64,000 nt of DNA. Origin: Azoarcus sp. GTDB lineage: Bacteria; Pseudomonadota; Gammaproteobacteria; Burkholderiales; Rhodocyclaceae. Each line of letters starts with the position of its first letter. The stretch's first letter is position 1. The translations under genes and the position numbers were made by a program. The notes under the pieces were generated by a model. It ran no database searches and had not been told where the DNA came from. It was given only the letters and a program-made list of their open reading frames with translations. Positions 19,394-28,083 of this stretch are shown one piece after another. The stretch is from assembly GCA_030656215.1 (NCBI GenBank), contig JAUSOD010000070.1, positions 186,001-250,000 of the forward strand, read 5' to 3'.

Positions 19394-19795
19394 TTAGTCG
19401 TGCTTCAGTCGCTGGATCAGTCTGCGGTCGCGCTTGGTCGGGCGTCCATGCAGATCGGCCCCGGGTGTTGCCGCGAAACGTCGCAGCTCCTGCGCAGCCT
19501 CGCGTCGGGCGATGCTCTCGGCCGACTCTTCATATAGTTCCTGCGCCACTTTCGCCGGACCACGCTTCTCGGCAATGCCGCGCACCACGACCGAGATATG
19601 GGTATCGGCCACGGTGATTTCGATCTGATCGCCCGGTTTCACGCTGCGCGCGGGTTTGACCGCCAGCCCGTTCAGTTTCACCTTGCCGCCGTCCACCGCT
19701 TCGGTGGCACCACTGCGATGTTTGTAGAAACGCGCTGCCCACAACCACTTGTCGAGGCGCGTGCTTTCGTTGTCAGGTGGAGCAGGGCTGCGCAT
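19394..19795 (-). CDS. hslR: S4-domain RNA-binding protein of the Hsp15 (HslR) type
   Basis: A 133-residue protein with an N-terminal S4 RNA-binding domain (TRLDKWLWAARFYKHRSGAT, then GGKVKLNGLAVKPARSVKPGD) and a basic C-terminal tail (HGRPTKRDRRLIQRLK). Hsp15 recycles stalled 50S subunits that carry nascent chains. The gene lies 50 bp upstream of the diguanylate cyclase on the same strand. Confidence 0.87.
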   Translation of the reverse strand: MRSPAPPDNESTRLDKWLWAARFYKHRSGATEAVDGGKVKLNGLAVKPARSVKPGDQIEITVADTHISVVVRGIAEKRGPAKVAQELYEESAESIARREAAQELRRFAATPGADLHGRPTKRDRRLIQRLKHD

Positions 19796-19967
19796 GGGAA
19801 GGGATGGTGATGATCAATGGATAGATGATGCCATCAACCGGGCACAGGAAGAAGCCTCGCAAGCCCGGCAGCAGGCATTAAGGTGTGACGGCCGAATTCG
19901 GCACAAGCGTGCATGGCGCTGGTGGTCGGGGCTGTTAGTCTAGAGCGCTTTTCCTCGGGATGTGGAC

Positions 19968-20672
19968 ATGACTACCGCTTTCCGCCTCGGTGCCCGCGAA
20001 GGCTGGCGCGATTTCCTGCCGCTGTCGGTCGGCCTGGTGCCATGGGCCGTGGTGACCGGGATCGCCATGCGCTCGATCGGGTTGAGCCCGCTCGAAGCCA
20101 TGGGCATGAACGTGCTCGTCTTCGCCGGCACCGCCCAGCTTGGCACGCTACCGCTGATCGCCACCGGGGTACCGCTGTGGCTGATCTTCCTCACCGCGCT
20201 GGTGCTCAACCTGCGCTTCGTGATCTTCAGCGCGGCGATTGCGCCCGCGTTTCATGGCCACAGCTGGGCGCGTCGCCTGAGCGCCAGTTACCTGTTGATC
20301 GATGGCGTATTCGCCATCGGTGCGGACAAGATGCTCAGATCGGACGATCCGGAGTGGCGCTGGGGCTATTACATTGCGCCTTCGGTCTGGGCCTGGTGTT
20401 TGTGGCAGCTGTTCGTGCTGGTCGGGGTGCTCGGCGCCGGGGTGATCCCGCGCGACTGGTCGCTGGAGTTCATGGTAACCATCGCCCTGATGCTGATGAT
20501 GATCCCGATGACCCGCACCCGGCCGATGCTGGTTGCAGCGCTGGCGGCCGGGCTGGGTGCGGTGCTGCTGCGCGGGCTGCCGTTGCGGCTCGGCCTGTTT
20601 GCCGGGATCGCGATCGGCATTGGCGCAGGCTTTGTGGCAGAGCACTGGCAACAGCGGAGGGCGAACGCATGA
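19968..20672 (+). CDS. azlC: AzlC family branched-chain amino acid exporter, large subunit
   Basis: A 234-residue membrane protein. The family signature is clear (GAREGWRDFLPLSVGLVPWAVVTG, NVLVFAGTAQLGTLPLI, NLRFVIFSAAIAPAF). AzlC works with the small AzlD to export branched-chain amino acids or related compounds. The ATG at 19968 follows a GTG two codons earlier, and either could serve. The stop overlaps azlD by 4 bp. Confidence 0.9.
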   Translation: MTTAFRLGAREGWRDFLPLSVGLVPWAVVTGIAMRSIGLSPLEAMGMNVLVFAGTAQLGTLPLIATGVPLWLIFLTALVLNLRFVIFSAAIAPAFHGHSWARRLSASYLLIDGVFAIGADKMLRSDDPEWRWGYYIAPSVWAWCLWQLFVLVGVLGAGVIPRDWSLEFMVTIALMLMMIPMTRTRPMLVAALAAGLGAVLLRGLPLRLGLFAGIAIGIGAGFVAEHWQQRRANA

Positions 20673-20995
20673 GTGAGGGCATCTGGCTGTGGCTCACCAT
20701 CGTGGCCATCGGCTCGACCACGATCCTGACCCGCGGCAGCTTCATCCTGCTGGCCGAGAAGGCCCGTCTGCCGGCGGCCTGGCACCGGGCCCTGCGCTAT
20801 GCGCCGGCGGCGGCGCTGGCTGCGCTGGTGGCGCCCGACATCCTGCTCGATGGCGACGCGCTGCAGCCCTTCAATCCAAAACTTGCCGCTGCGGTGGTGG
20901 TGCTGGTGATCGCCTTGCGTTCACGCAACCCCTGGCTACCCTTCATCCTCGGCATGGGGTTGTTGATCTTGCTGCGCAAGGGGCTGGGCTGGTAG
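20669..20995 (+). CDS. azlD: AzlD family exporter small subunit
   Basis: A 108-residue membrane protein with three to four hydrophobic segments. The AzlD hallmark is LTRGSFILLAEKARLPAAWHRALRYAPAAALAAL. The ATG at 20669 overlaps the azlC stop (ATGA), so the two are translationally coupled. Confidence 0.9.
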   Translation: MSEGIWLWLTIVAIGSTTILTRGSFILLAEKARLPAAWHRALRYAPAAALAALVAPDILLDGDALQPFNPKLAAAVVVLVIALRSRNPWLPFILGMGLLILLRKGLGW

Positions 20996-21116
20996 CGACT
21001 GTCAGTGTCGGTCGGCGGTGGAAGCTTGGGATGATTGCGCGGTCGGGTGCGGCAGTCCGCGTACTTTCACACCCGGGAAAATGCGCAACGGGGTAGCTGT
21101 TTTGACACGAATCAAT

Positions 21117-21131
21117 TAACAATCATTCTCA
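21117..21131 (-). promoter_or_regulatory. Fur-like box upstream of TonB receptor
   Basis: On the minus strand the 15-mer TGAGAATGATTGTTA fits the 7-1-7 Fur core TGATAAT-N-ATTATCA at most positions. It lies about 100 bp before the receptor start. A TTGACA hexamer at 21103-21108 suggests an overlapping promoter. Assigned by eye. Confidence 0.65.
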
Positions 21132-21228
21132 TTAATGCAGTATCTGCCGGGTAGATCCCTACCGGGCAAGCCAGCCAGACCTTGAGGTCCTCGCCAGCCA
21201 GCTCGTCTTCCTGCATCCGGAGAACGAC

Positions 21229-23334
21229 ATGGCTTTGCGCATCCGGCCCCTTGCCTGGGGCATTTTCATCCTTCCATTTGGCACCGCGCTGGCGGTAGAC
21301 AACGCGGCTGGCGCCGATCCGGGGCCTGCCGCGCTCGGGCAGGTCACGGTGACGGCCAAAGGCTATGCGGCCGACACGCTGGAAACACCGGCCTCCATCG
21401 TGGTCGTCGGGCGCGACGAACTCCTGCGGCGCAACGCCGCCAATCTGGGCGAGGCAGTGCGCGGCTTGCCTGGACTGGCGGTGGCAAGCGACGGTGCGCA
21501 GGGGCAGAACCCGGTGGTGCGCGGCTTGAAGAAGGAGAGCGTGGTCCTGCTCGTGGACGGGATGCGGCTCAACTCCGCGCAGCCGGCCGGCGCGATCGGC
21601 TCATTCATGGCGCTCGGCCTCGCCGAACGGGTCGAGGTGGTCAAGGGACCGGCCTCGGTGCTGTACGGCTCCGGTGCGCTGGGCGGCGCGATCAACGTAT
21701 TGCTGCCGCAGGCGCGCTTCGAGCCGGGCATGCGCTCGCAACTGGGCGCGAGCTACGACAGCGCGAGCGAGGGCGTGCGCGCCACCGGCGTGCTCAACGT
21801 CGCCAATGAAGACCACGCGCTGATGCTGGGTGCCTCTCTCGCCCGCATCGACGACTACCGCGCGCCCGATGGTCGGGTGGACGATACCGGCTACGACTCC
21901 GACAGCTTCATCGGCCAGTACCGTTTCCGTATCGACGACGCGCAGCAACTGCGGATGTCGTTGCAGCAGCACACCGACAAGGATGTCTGGTACCCCGGCT
22001 CGGCCAAACCCCATCCGCATCCGCTGGTGGTCGCCACCGTGGTGCACTCGCCCGAGCAGACGCGCACGCTCGCCGAACTCGGCTACAGCCGCAAGGGCAG
22101 TGGCGATGCGCCGGCCAACCTCGACTTGCGCGTCTACCGGCAGGAGATGGAGCGCGAGATCTTCGCCTGGTCCACCCGCCTGCGGCGCAATATCAGCGAA
22201 ACCCGGGTCAGCTTCGACACCAACGGCGTCGACGCCCGCGCCGACTGGCTGGTGCATCCGCAGCACCTGCTGGCGATGGGCGTCAATGCATGGGAGATGT
22301 TCGCCTCGCCGGCGCGCCTGCTGCCCACGCCGAACATGCCCGCGCCCGGCAATAATCCGACCAACCTGCTCAGTCGCAGCGACCCGTTCGACGACGCGCG
22401 CATCCGTGCGCTCGGCTTCTATGTGCAGGACGACATGCGTTTCGGCGACCTCGGTGTGGTGGCCGGCCTGCGCCGCGACACCGTGGAGGGCACCGCGAAG
22501 TCGATGGCCAACGGCGCGGTCACCACCGGGCTCGACCGCAGCGACGACATGTGGTCGGGCAGCCTGGGTGCAATCTGGAAGCTGTCGCCGCTGCTGCGGC
22601 CCTACGTCAATCTGTCGCGCGGGGTGCGCGCCGGCGAGATGCGCGAGCGCTACGAATCCTCGCCGCGCGCCGACGGCTATTTCTATGTCGGCAATCCGCA
22701 GATCAAGCCGGAGGTGGCGACCCAGTTCGAGCTCGGGCTCAAGGGCGCGGACGAGCGCTTCGACTACGCCCTGTCGGCCTACCGCAGCCGGATCACCGAC
22801 TACATCACCGGTGAGGACCTCTCCGGCACCGTGCAGGCGATCTCGATTTGCGGCGCGGCCAACGCGGCCGCGTGCAAGCGCACCGTCAACCTCGGGCGGG
22901 TCACGCTGACCGGGTTCGAGGCCCACGGGCGCTGGCAGTTTAGCCATGCGCAGTGGCTCAATGCCGGCCTCTCCATGGTCCGTGGCGAGAACCGCGACCT
23001 CGACGAGCCGCTGTTCCAGATGCCCGCGGACGAACTCACTCTCGGCTGGGATGGCCGCGTGGCCGCCCGCTGGACCGCCGACGTCACCTTGCGCCTGGTG
23101 CGTGAGCAGGACCGTGTCGCCACCGTGTTCTCGCGCGGTACCGAGAACACCACGCCCGGCTTTGTCACCGCCGACCTCGGCACCAGCTACACCGTGGGCG
23201 CACATCGCTTCCGGGTGGCGTTGCGCAATCTTGCCGACCGTAGCTACCACGAGCACCTGAGCGAGGGCGTTTCCGGGCAGGAGATCAAGGCCCCCGGGCG
23301 CAGCCTGCTGTTGAGCTACAACGGGAGCTTCTAA
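21229..23334 (+). CDS. TonB-dependent outer-membrane receptor (haem/siderophore type)
   Basis: A 701-residue receptor: signal peptide ending near TALA, TonB box (LGQVTVTAKG), plug domain (VVVGRDELLRRNAANLGEAVRGLPGL, GPASVLYGSGALGGAINVLLP) and a 22-strand barrel ending in the aromatic C-terminus LLLSYNGSF. A GGAGA ribosome site precedes ATG 21229. A Fur-like box upstream suggests an iron-related ligand such as haem or a ferric chelate. Plug features resemble haem receptors (HasR/HutA class), but the ligand is not determined. It is followed after 3 bp by a solute-binding protein gene, so it leads a transport operon. Confidence 0.9.
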   Translation: MALRIRPLAWGIFILPFGTALAVDNAAGADPGPAALGQVTVTAKGYAADTLETPASIVVVGRDELLRRNAANLGEAVRGLPGLAVASDGAQGQNPVVRGLKKESVVLLVDGMRLNSAQPAGAIGSFMALGLAERVEVVKGPASVLYGSGALGGAINVLLPQARFEPGMRSQLGASYDSASEGVRATGVLNVANEDHALMLGASLARIDDYRAPDGRVDDTGYDSDSFIGQYRFRIDDAQQLRMSLQQHTDKDVWYPGSAKPHPHPLVVATVVHSPEQTRTLAELGYSRKGSGDAPANLDLRVYRQEMEREIFAWSTRLRRNISETRVSFDTNGVDARADWLVHPQHLLAMGVNAWEMFASPARLLPTPNMPAPGNNPTNLLSRSDPFDDARIRALGFYVQDDMRFGDLGVVAGLRRDTVEGTAKSMANGAVTTGLDRSDDMWSGSLGAIWKLSPLLRPYVNLSRGVRAGEMRERYESSPRADGYFYVGNPQIKPEVATQFELGLKGADERFDYALSAYRSRITDYITGEDLSGTVQAISICGAANAAACKRTVNLGRVTLTGFEAHGRWQFSHAQWLNAGLSMVRGENRDLDEPLFQMPADELTLGWDGRVAARWTADVTLRLVREQDRVATVFSRGTENTTPGFVTADLGTSYTVGAHRFRVALRNLADRSYHEHLSEGVSGQEIKAPGRSLLLSYNGSF

Positions 23335-23337
23335 GCC

Positions 23338-24327
23338 ATGCGCGCCCTGCTGCAATTCGTCCTTGTCCTGGCGCTGTGCGCCGCCGGTGCGGCGCAGGCA
23401 CAGAAGCTGCCCCGCCTGGTGCTCGCCGGTCCGCCGGCGGCGGTGTCCTTTCCGCTGATCCACATGGTGGAGTCGGGCGCGCTCGCCGATCTGGCGGACA
23501 AGGTCGAGTTCGTGTTGTGGCGCGACCCCGACCAGCTCCGCCTGCTCGCACTCGAGGGCAGGGCCGATGTGCTGGCGATGCCGACCAACGTCGCCGCCAA
23601 CCTGTACAACCGCGGCGCGAAGGTGCGCCTGATCAACGTGTCGACCTGGGGCATCCTGTGGCTGGTGTCGCGCGACCCCACGCTCAGGCAGCTGTCGGAC
23701 CTGCGCGGCAAGGAGGTGGCGATGCCGTTTCGGGCCGACATGCCCGATATCGTGTTCGATGTGGTCGCCCGCGCCCAGGGGCTGGATCCGAAGAAGGACA
23801 TCACGCTGCGCTATGTCGCCACGCCGCTCGACGCGATGCAGTTGCTGATTGCACGCCGGGTCGATCACGCGCTGCTGGCCGAGCCGGCGGTGTCGATGGC
23901 GTTGCGCAAAACGCGCTCCTTTCCGGTCAGCGTGATCGCGCCCGACCTCTATCGCAGCATCGACCTGCAGGCCGAGTGGGGCCGGGTGCTGAAACGCCCG
24001 GCGCGCATGCCGCAGGCCGGTATTGCGGTGACCGGGGCGCTGCGCGCGGCGCCGGACACCATCGCGCGCATCCATGCCGCCTATCGCGCCTCTCTGCAGT
24101 GGTGCCAGGCCGAGCCGGTGGCGTGCGGGCGGATGGTCGCCGCGCGGATCGACATGCTCGATGCCGATGCGGTAACCGATGCCATCGCGGTGAGTCCGCT
24201 CGACGCGGTACCGATCGCCGCGGCCCGCGAGGAGCTGAGCTTTTTCTACACCACCTTGTTCGAGCGCAATCCGGCCCTGATCGGCGGACGCATGCCTGAC
24301 GCGGCCTTCTATGGAGACGTGCGGTGA
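23338..24327 (+). CDS. ABC transporter substrate-binding protein (NMT1/TauA-like)
   Basis: A 329-residue periplasmic binding protein. The signal peptide is cut near AAQAQ. The fold pattern is that of NitT/TauT/NMT1-type binding proteins (VLAMPTNVAANLYNRGAKVRLINVSTWG, LRGKEVAMPF, LLIARRVDHALLAEP). Family members bind organic acids, sulfonates or pyrimidines, so the ligand here is open. Coupling to a TonB receptor implies the ligand crosses both membranes. The stop overlaps the permease GTG start. Confidence 0.85.
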   Translation: MRALLQFVLVLALCAAGAAQAQKLPRLVLAGPPAAVSFPLIHMVESGALADLADKVEFVLWRDPDQLRLLALEGRADVLAMPTNVAANLYNRGAKVRLINVSTWGILWLVSRDPTLRQLSDLRGKEVAMPFRADMPDIVFDVVARAQGLDPKKDITLRYVATPLDAMQLLIARRVDHALLAEPAVSMALRKTRSFPVSVIAPDLYRSIDLQAEWGRVLKRPARMPQAGIAVTGALRAAPDTIARIHAAYRASLQWCQAEPVACGRMVAARIDMLDADAVTDAIAVSPLDAVPIAAAREELSFFYTTLFERNPALIGGRMPDAAFYGDVR

Positions 24328-25106
24328 CGCGTTTGTGGCCGGGTCGGGCACTGGCCTACCTGTGGAGCGGCTGGGGGGCGATCGCCAGCCTGCTGCTGTT
24401 CATGGCGGCGTGGGAGTGGGCGAGCGGATTTCACGGCGAACTGGTTTTGCCCGACCCGCGCAGCGCGCTCGCCACGCTGGGTGGCCTGCTCGGGTCCGGT
24501 GCGGCCGGGCCCGAGCTCGCGATCACCGCGCGCCGCGCATTGCTCGGCTTCGTGTTCGCGGTAGCGGTGGGCAGCACGCTGGGGCTCGCGGCCGGGCTGT
24601 CGATGACCGCGTCGATGATGTCGCGGCCGATCATCACCGTGCTGCTCGGTACCCCGCCGGTGGCGTGGCTGGTGCTGGCCCTGCTGTGGTTCGGCAGCGG
24701 TGACGGCACGCCGGTGTTTACCGTGTTCGTCGCCTGCGTGCCGGTGATCTTTGCCGGTGCCATGCAGGGCGCGCGCACGCTCGACGGCCAGCTGCGCGAC
24801 ATGGCCAGCGTGTTCCGCCTGCCGCCGGCGATGCGCCTGTTCGACCTCTATCTGCCGCACGTGGTGTCTTACCTGTTTCCGGCGTGGATCTCGGCGCTGG
24901 GCATTTCCTGGAAGGTGGTGGTGATGGCCGAACTGTTGTCCACCTCCGACGGCGTCGGTGCCGCCCTCGCGGTGAGCCGTTCGCACCTGGACACGGCGGC
25001 CACGCTGGCGTGGATCGTGGCGGTGGTCGGCCTGCTGCTGGCGGTCGAGTACCTGCTGCTCGAGCCGGTCAAGCGCATGGTCGAGCGCTGGCGGCTGACC
25101 CAATGA
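24324..25106 (+). CDS. ABC transporter permease (SsuC/TauC type)
   Basis: A 260-residue inner-membrane permease with about six membrane segments. The coupling loop is visible (RDMASVFRLPPAMRLFDLYLPHVVSYLFPAWISALGISWKVVVMAE), matching BPD_transp_1 permeases of the nitrate/taurine family. GTG 24324 overlaps the binding-protein stop (GTGA). Confidence 0.88.
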   Translation: MTRLWPGRALAYLWSGWGAIASLLLFMAAWEWASGFHGELVLPDPRSALATLGGLLGSGAAGPELAITARRALLGFVFAVAVGSTLGLAAGLSMTASMMSRPIITVLLGTPPVAWLVLALLWFGSGDGTPVFTVFVACVPVIFAGAMQGARTLDGQLRDMASVFRLPPAMRLFDLYLPHVVSYLFPAWISALGISWKVVVMAELLSTSDGVGAALAVSRSHLDTAATLAWIVAVVGLLLAVEYLLLEPVKRMVERWRLTQ

Positions 25107-25142
25107 GGACGATGCAATGAGGGCAATGCGATGAAGGCAATC
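25101..25142 (+). repeat. Three imperfect 14-bp tandem repeats at permease/ATPase junction
   Basis: Units CAATGAGGACGATG (25101), CAATGAGGGCAATG (25115) and CGATGAAGGCAATC (25129) follow head to tail. The first holds the permease stop and the last holds the ATPase start codon. Each unit carries a GAGG- or AAGG-like ribosome-binding core. Confidence 0.75.
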
Positions 25143-26045
25143 GACGATCCCGCCTGCGCGGTCGGCGCCAAGGGCTTGGTGGTGCGCGATCTCAAGCACG
25201 GCTTCGCACTGCGTACCGTGCTCGAGGACATCGGCTTCGAGGTCGCGCCGGGGCGCGTCACCGCGCTGGTCGGCCCCTCCGGCTGCGGCAAGACCACGCT
25301 GCTGCATCTGTGCGCCGGTTTGTCGAGGCCACGGGAAGGCCGAATCGACAACCGCTTCGAACGGCCTGCCTATGTGTTCCAGCAGCCGCGCCTGCTGCCA
25401 TGGAAGAGCGCGCTCGACAATATCGCGCTCGGGCTCAAGGCGCTCGGGGCCGGGCGTGCCGAGCGCGAGGCCCGTGCGCATGCGCTGGCGGTGGCGATGG
25501 GGCTGGCCGCGGACGACATGGACAAGTATCCGCATCAGCTCTCCGGCGGCATGCAGAGCCGGGTCGCACTGGCGCGTGCGCTGGTGCTGGAGCCCGATCT
25601 GCTGCTGCTCGACGAGCCCTTCGCCGCGCTCGATATCGGCCTCAAGCACGAGCTGCACGCCTTGCTGCTGGCCTATCTCGGGCGCGTGCCCGCCGGCGTG
25701 TTGATGGTGACCCACGATCTGATGGAAGCCGTGCGCCTGTCGCACACCATCCTGGTGATGGCGCCCGAGCCCGGTCGCATCGTGCGCCGCTTCGAGCTCG
25801 ACCTGCCACCGGCGGAGCGCGACGACGCCTTCGTCTATGAGGGCACCGCAGGCCTGTTGCAGGACGCCGCCGTGCGCGCCGGCTTCGGGCTCGGCCAGGC
25901 TGCCGCTCCCGCCGCTTCCGTCGCTTCCGTCGCTCACCCGCCGTCAGGGCATTGCGACGGCGTGCGCCAGGCCGGGATTCGCGCCGTCGGTGCTGGTCCT
26001 GTCCCGGCGCCGTCCCGCTCGGGGCGTGGGGGGCTGCGATGCTGA
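25131..26045 (+). CDS. ABC transporter ATP-binding protein
   Basis: A 304-residue ATPase of the nitrate/taurine importer class. Walker A is GPSGCGKTT, the Q-loop is VFQQPRLLPW, the signature is LSGGMQSRVALARAL and Walker B is LLLLDEPFAALD. A switch histidine lies in MVTHDLMEAV. The last 50 or so residues are an Ala/Pro/Ser-rich tail with no recognisable fold. It overlaps nnrS by 7 bp. Confidence 0.92.
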   Translation: MKAIDDPACAVGAKGLVVRDLKHGFALRTVLEDIGFEVAPGRVTALVGPSGCGKTTLLHLCAGLSRPREGRIDNRFERPAYVFQQPRLLPWKSALDNIALGLKALGAGRAEREARAHALAVAMGLAADDMDKYPHQLSGGMQSRVALARALVLEPDLLLLDEPFAALDIGLKHELHALLLAYLGRVPAGVLMVTHDLMEAVRLSHTILVMAPEPGRIVRRFELDLPPAERDDAFVYEGTAGLLQDAAVRAGFGLGQAAAPAASVASVAHPPSGHCDGVRQAGIRAVGAGPVPAPSRSGRGGLRC

Positions 26046-27265
26046 AACGGATTTCCGCGCCGATCACCACCCAGATGGCTGCGCTGATGGCCGCACTGTT
26101 CCTGTGCGGCTTCCGGCCGTTCTTTCTGTTTGCCGCAGCCAGTGCGGTGCTCGCGATCGGCGCCTGGGGCGGCTTCCTGCTCGGGGCATGGCTGCTGCCG
26201 GAGATGGCGGGCGGGCCGCTGGTGTGGCATGCACACGAGATGGTGCTGGGCTTTGCGCTCGCGGCGGTGGTCGGCTTCGTCGTCACCGCGGTGCCGGAAT
26301 TCACCGGCAGTGCGGGCGTGGCATCGGCCCGGGTCAAATGGATGGCCGTCGCCTGGCTGGCGGCGCGGGTGGGGGCGCTTGCGGGCGGCGTGGCAGGCAC
26401 CGCGCTTGCGGCGGTGGCGACGCTGGCACTGCTGATGGTCTTGGTCACCGCGGTCGCGCCCGCACTGTGGCATGGTGCGGAGCGCCGCCATGTGAGTTTT
26501 CTGTGGGGCTTGCTCGGCTTGTTGCTGAGCACCGCCGGCTTCTACGTCGAGGCGCTTGGTGGGGGTGATCCGATGCGTTGGCTGCATGCAGCGATCGGCA
26601 TCCTGATGGTGCTGATCGTCATCGCCCTGAGCCGGATCTCGATGCGCATCGTCAATGGCGCGCTCGAACTGGCCGGCGAGACCGGGCGCGAATACCTCGC
26701 CCGCCCGCCGCGGCGCAATCTGGCGGTGTTTGCGATCACGCTGTACACCGCGCTCGAGTTCTTCCTGCCGCTGCACCCGGTTGCCGGCTGGGTGGCGCTG
26801 GCCGCGGCGGCGGCGCTGTTCAACCTGCTCAACGACTGGTTCGTCGGTAGGGTGCTGTTCGGGCGCTGGGTGTTCATGCTGCAGGGCGTGTACTGGTTGA
26901 TGGCCGCCGGCTATGCGCTGATCGGCTGGGCCATCCTGGGGGGCGGCCTTCCGCCCGGGGCGGGGCGCCACCTGCTCACCATCGGTGCGCTCGGGCTGGC
27001 GGTTTTCGTGGTCATGAACATCGCCGGGCGCGTCCACGCGGGACTCGAGCCCGACCCGCGCCCCTGGGTACCGATTGCCGCGGCGATGCTGGTGGTGGCC
27101 GCGGTGGCGCGTGTGTTCATCTATCTGCCGGGGGGCGGCACCGCCCTGTTTGGCGCCGTGCTGCTGTGGGTCCTTCCCTTCGGTTTGGTCGTGATCCGAT
27201 TCTGGCCGCTGTATTCACGGCCGCGCGCCGACGGACGCGGCGGATGCGAGGGCATCGGCGACTGA
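26039..27265 (+). CDS. nnrS: NnrS family haem/copper membrane protein
   Basis: A 408-residue, very hydrophobic protein with about twelve membrane segments. The family hallmark FRPFFLFAA near the N-terminus and the histidine motif VWHAHEMVLGFA are intact. NnrS proteins bind haem and copper and protect against nitrosative stress in denitrifiers; their mechanism is not settled. The 7 bp overlap with the ABC ATPase gene puts it in the same operon as the TonB receptor and importer. ATG 26039 was chosen because an upstream in-frame start adds an Arg-rich stretch that does not resemble the family. Confidence 0.92.
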   Translation: MLKRISAPITTQMAALMAALFLCGFRPFFLFAAASAVLAIGAWGGFLLGAWLLPEMAGGPLVWHAHEMVLGFALAAVVGFVVTAVPEFTGSAGVASARVKWMAVAWLAARVGALAGGVAGTALAAVATLALLMVLVTAVAPALWHGAERRHVSFLWGLLGLLLSTAGFYVEALGGGDPMRWLHAAIGILMVLIVIALSRISMRIVNGALELAGETGREYLARPPRRNLAVFAITLYTALEFFLPLHPVAGWVALAAAAALFNLLNDWFVGRVLFGRWVFMLQGVYWLMAAGYALIGWAILGGGLPPGAGRHLLTIGALGLAVFVVMNIAGRVHAGLEPDPRPWVPIAAAMLVVAAVARVFIYLPGGGTALFGAVLLWVLPFGLVVIRFWPLYSRPRADGRGGCEGIGD

Positions 27266-27342
27266 GCCTCGGCGGGCGCCTGATCCAGTCGTGCCGCATG
27301 GTTTTCGTTCGACCGGCGGACGACGGACGACGCAGACCGAGC

Positions 27343-27900
27343 TCAGAGCAGGCGCTCAATCGCTGCGCGCAGCTCAGGGGCGTCGGGCTTGACCTTGCTC
27401 GGGAAGGTGGCGACGACGCGGCCGTTGCGATCGACCAGGTATTTGTGGAAGTTCCACGCGGGTGCTTCCGAACGGCGCGCGAGCTCACGGAACAAGGGGT
27501 GGGCCTGGGCGCCGCGCACATGGATCGGGGCGAACATGTCGAAGGTGACGCCGAAGTTCAGGAAGCAGACCTCGGCCGCCTTCGCTTCGTCATCGGCTTC
27601 CTGGTCGAAGTCGTTCGAGGAAAATCCGGCCACCTTCAGACCCTTGTCCTTGTACTGCCGGTGCACCGCCTCCAGTTCGCGGAACTGGCTGGTGAAGCCG
27701 CAATGACTGGCGGTGTTGACGATGAGTGCCGGCTGCCCGGCGAGGTGGTCGGCGAGGCGAACGACCTCGCCCGAGTGCAGGCGGCGCAACTCGTGCGCGA
27801 ACAATCCGTCGGCGGCGGGTGCCTCCTCGGCGGGCGCGGTGGTCGGCATCAGCGCCGCAAGCAAGGCGAACAAGGTGGGGAGCAGGGCACGACGCAACAT
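27343..27900 (-). CDS. Exported glutathione peroxidase-family protein
   Basis: A 185-residue protein of the glutathione peroxidase fold. A signal peptide (MLRRALLPTLFALLAALMPTTAPA) implies a periplasmic location, unlike most bacterial GPx proteins. The peroxidatic residue is Cys in NTASHCGFTSQF. The resolving-region FSSNDFDQE and the Trp motif WNFHKYLVDR are present. It probably reduces organic or lipid peroxides with a thioredoxin-like donor. ATG 27900 was chosen for its GGAG ribosome site and position of the signal peptide. Confidence 0.9.
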   Translation of the reverse strand: MLRRALLPTLFALLAALMPTTAPAEEAPAADGLFAHELRRLHSGEVVRLADHLAGQPALIVNTASHCGFTSQFRELEAVHRQYKDKGLKVAGFSSNDFDQEADDEAKAAEVCFLNFGVTFDMFAPIHVRGAQAHPLFRELARRSEAPAWNFHKYLVDRNGRVVATFPSKVKPDAPELRAAIERLL

Positions 27901-28083
27901 GATCGATTTCTCCGGTCGGGGGTGTGCGATAGACATCCCGTTCGGGGGTGAGGTTCGCGGCCGTGCATCGCACGGGCCTGCCGGGCGCGCGGCCGCAGTC
28001 GAACCAAGTTTCCAGGGTGCGTGCCGACAGAAGCCTGGCCCGATTTACGCCGGCATGACGACCATCGCCTTCATTCGTCCGCA

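Noticed and set aside
21601-24351. A 916-codon minus-strand frame opposite the TonB receptor and binding protein genes
   Set aside because: The Arg/His/Gly/Gln-rich composition is that of an antisense frame in GC-rich DNA, and both plus-strand genes have clear domains.
24309-25937. A 542-codon minus-strand frame opposite the ABC permease and ATPase
   Set aside because: His/Gln/Arg-rich antisense frame; plus-strand Walker motifs and permease helices are decisive.
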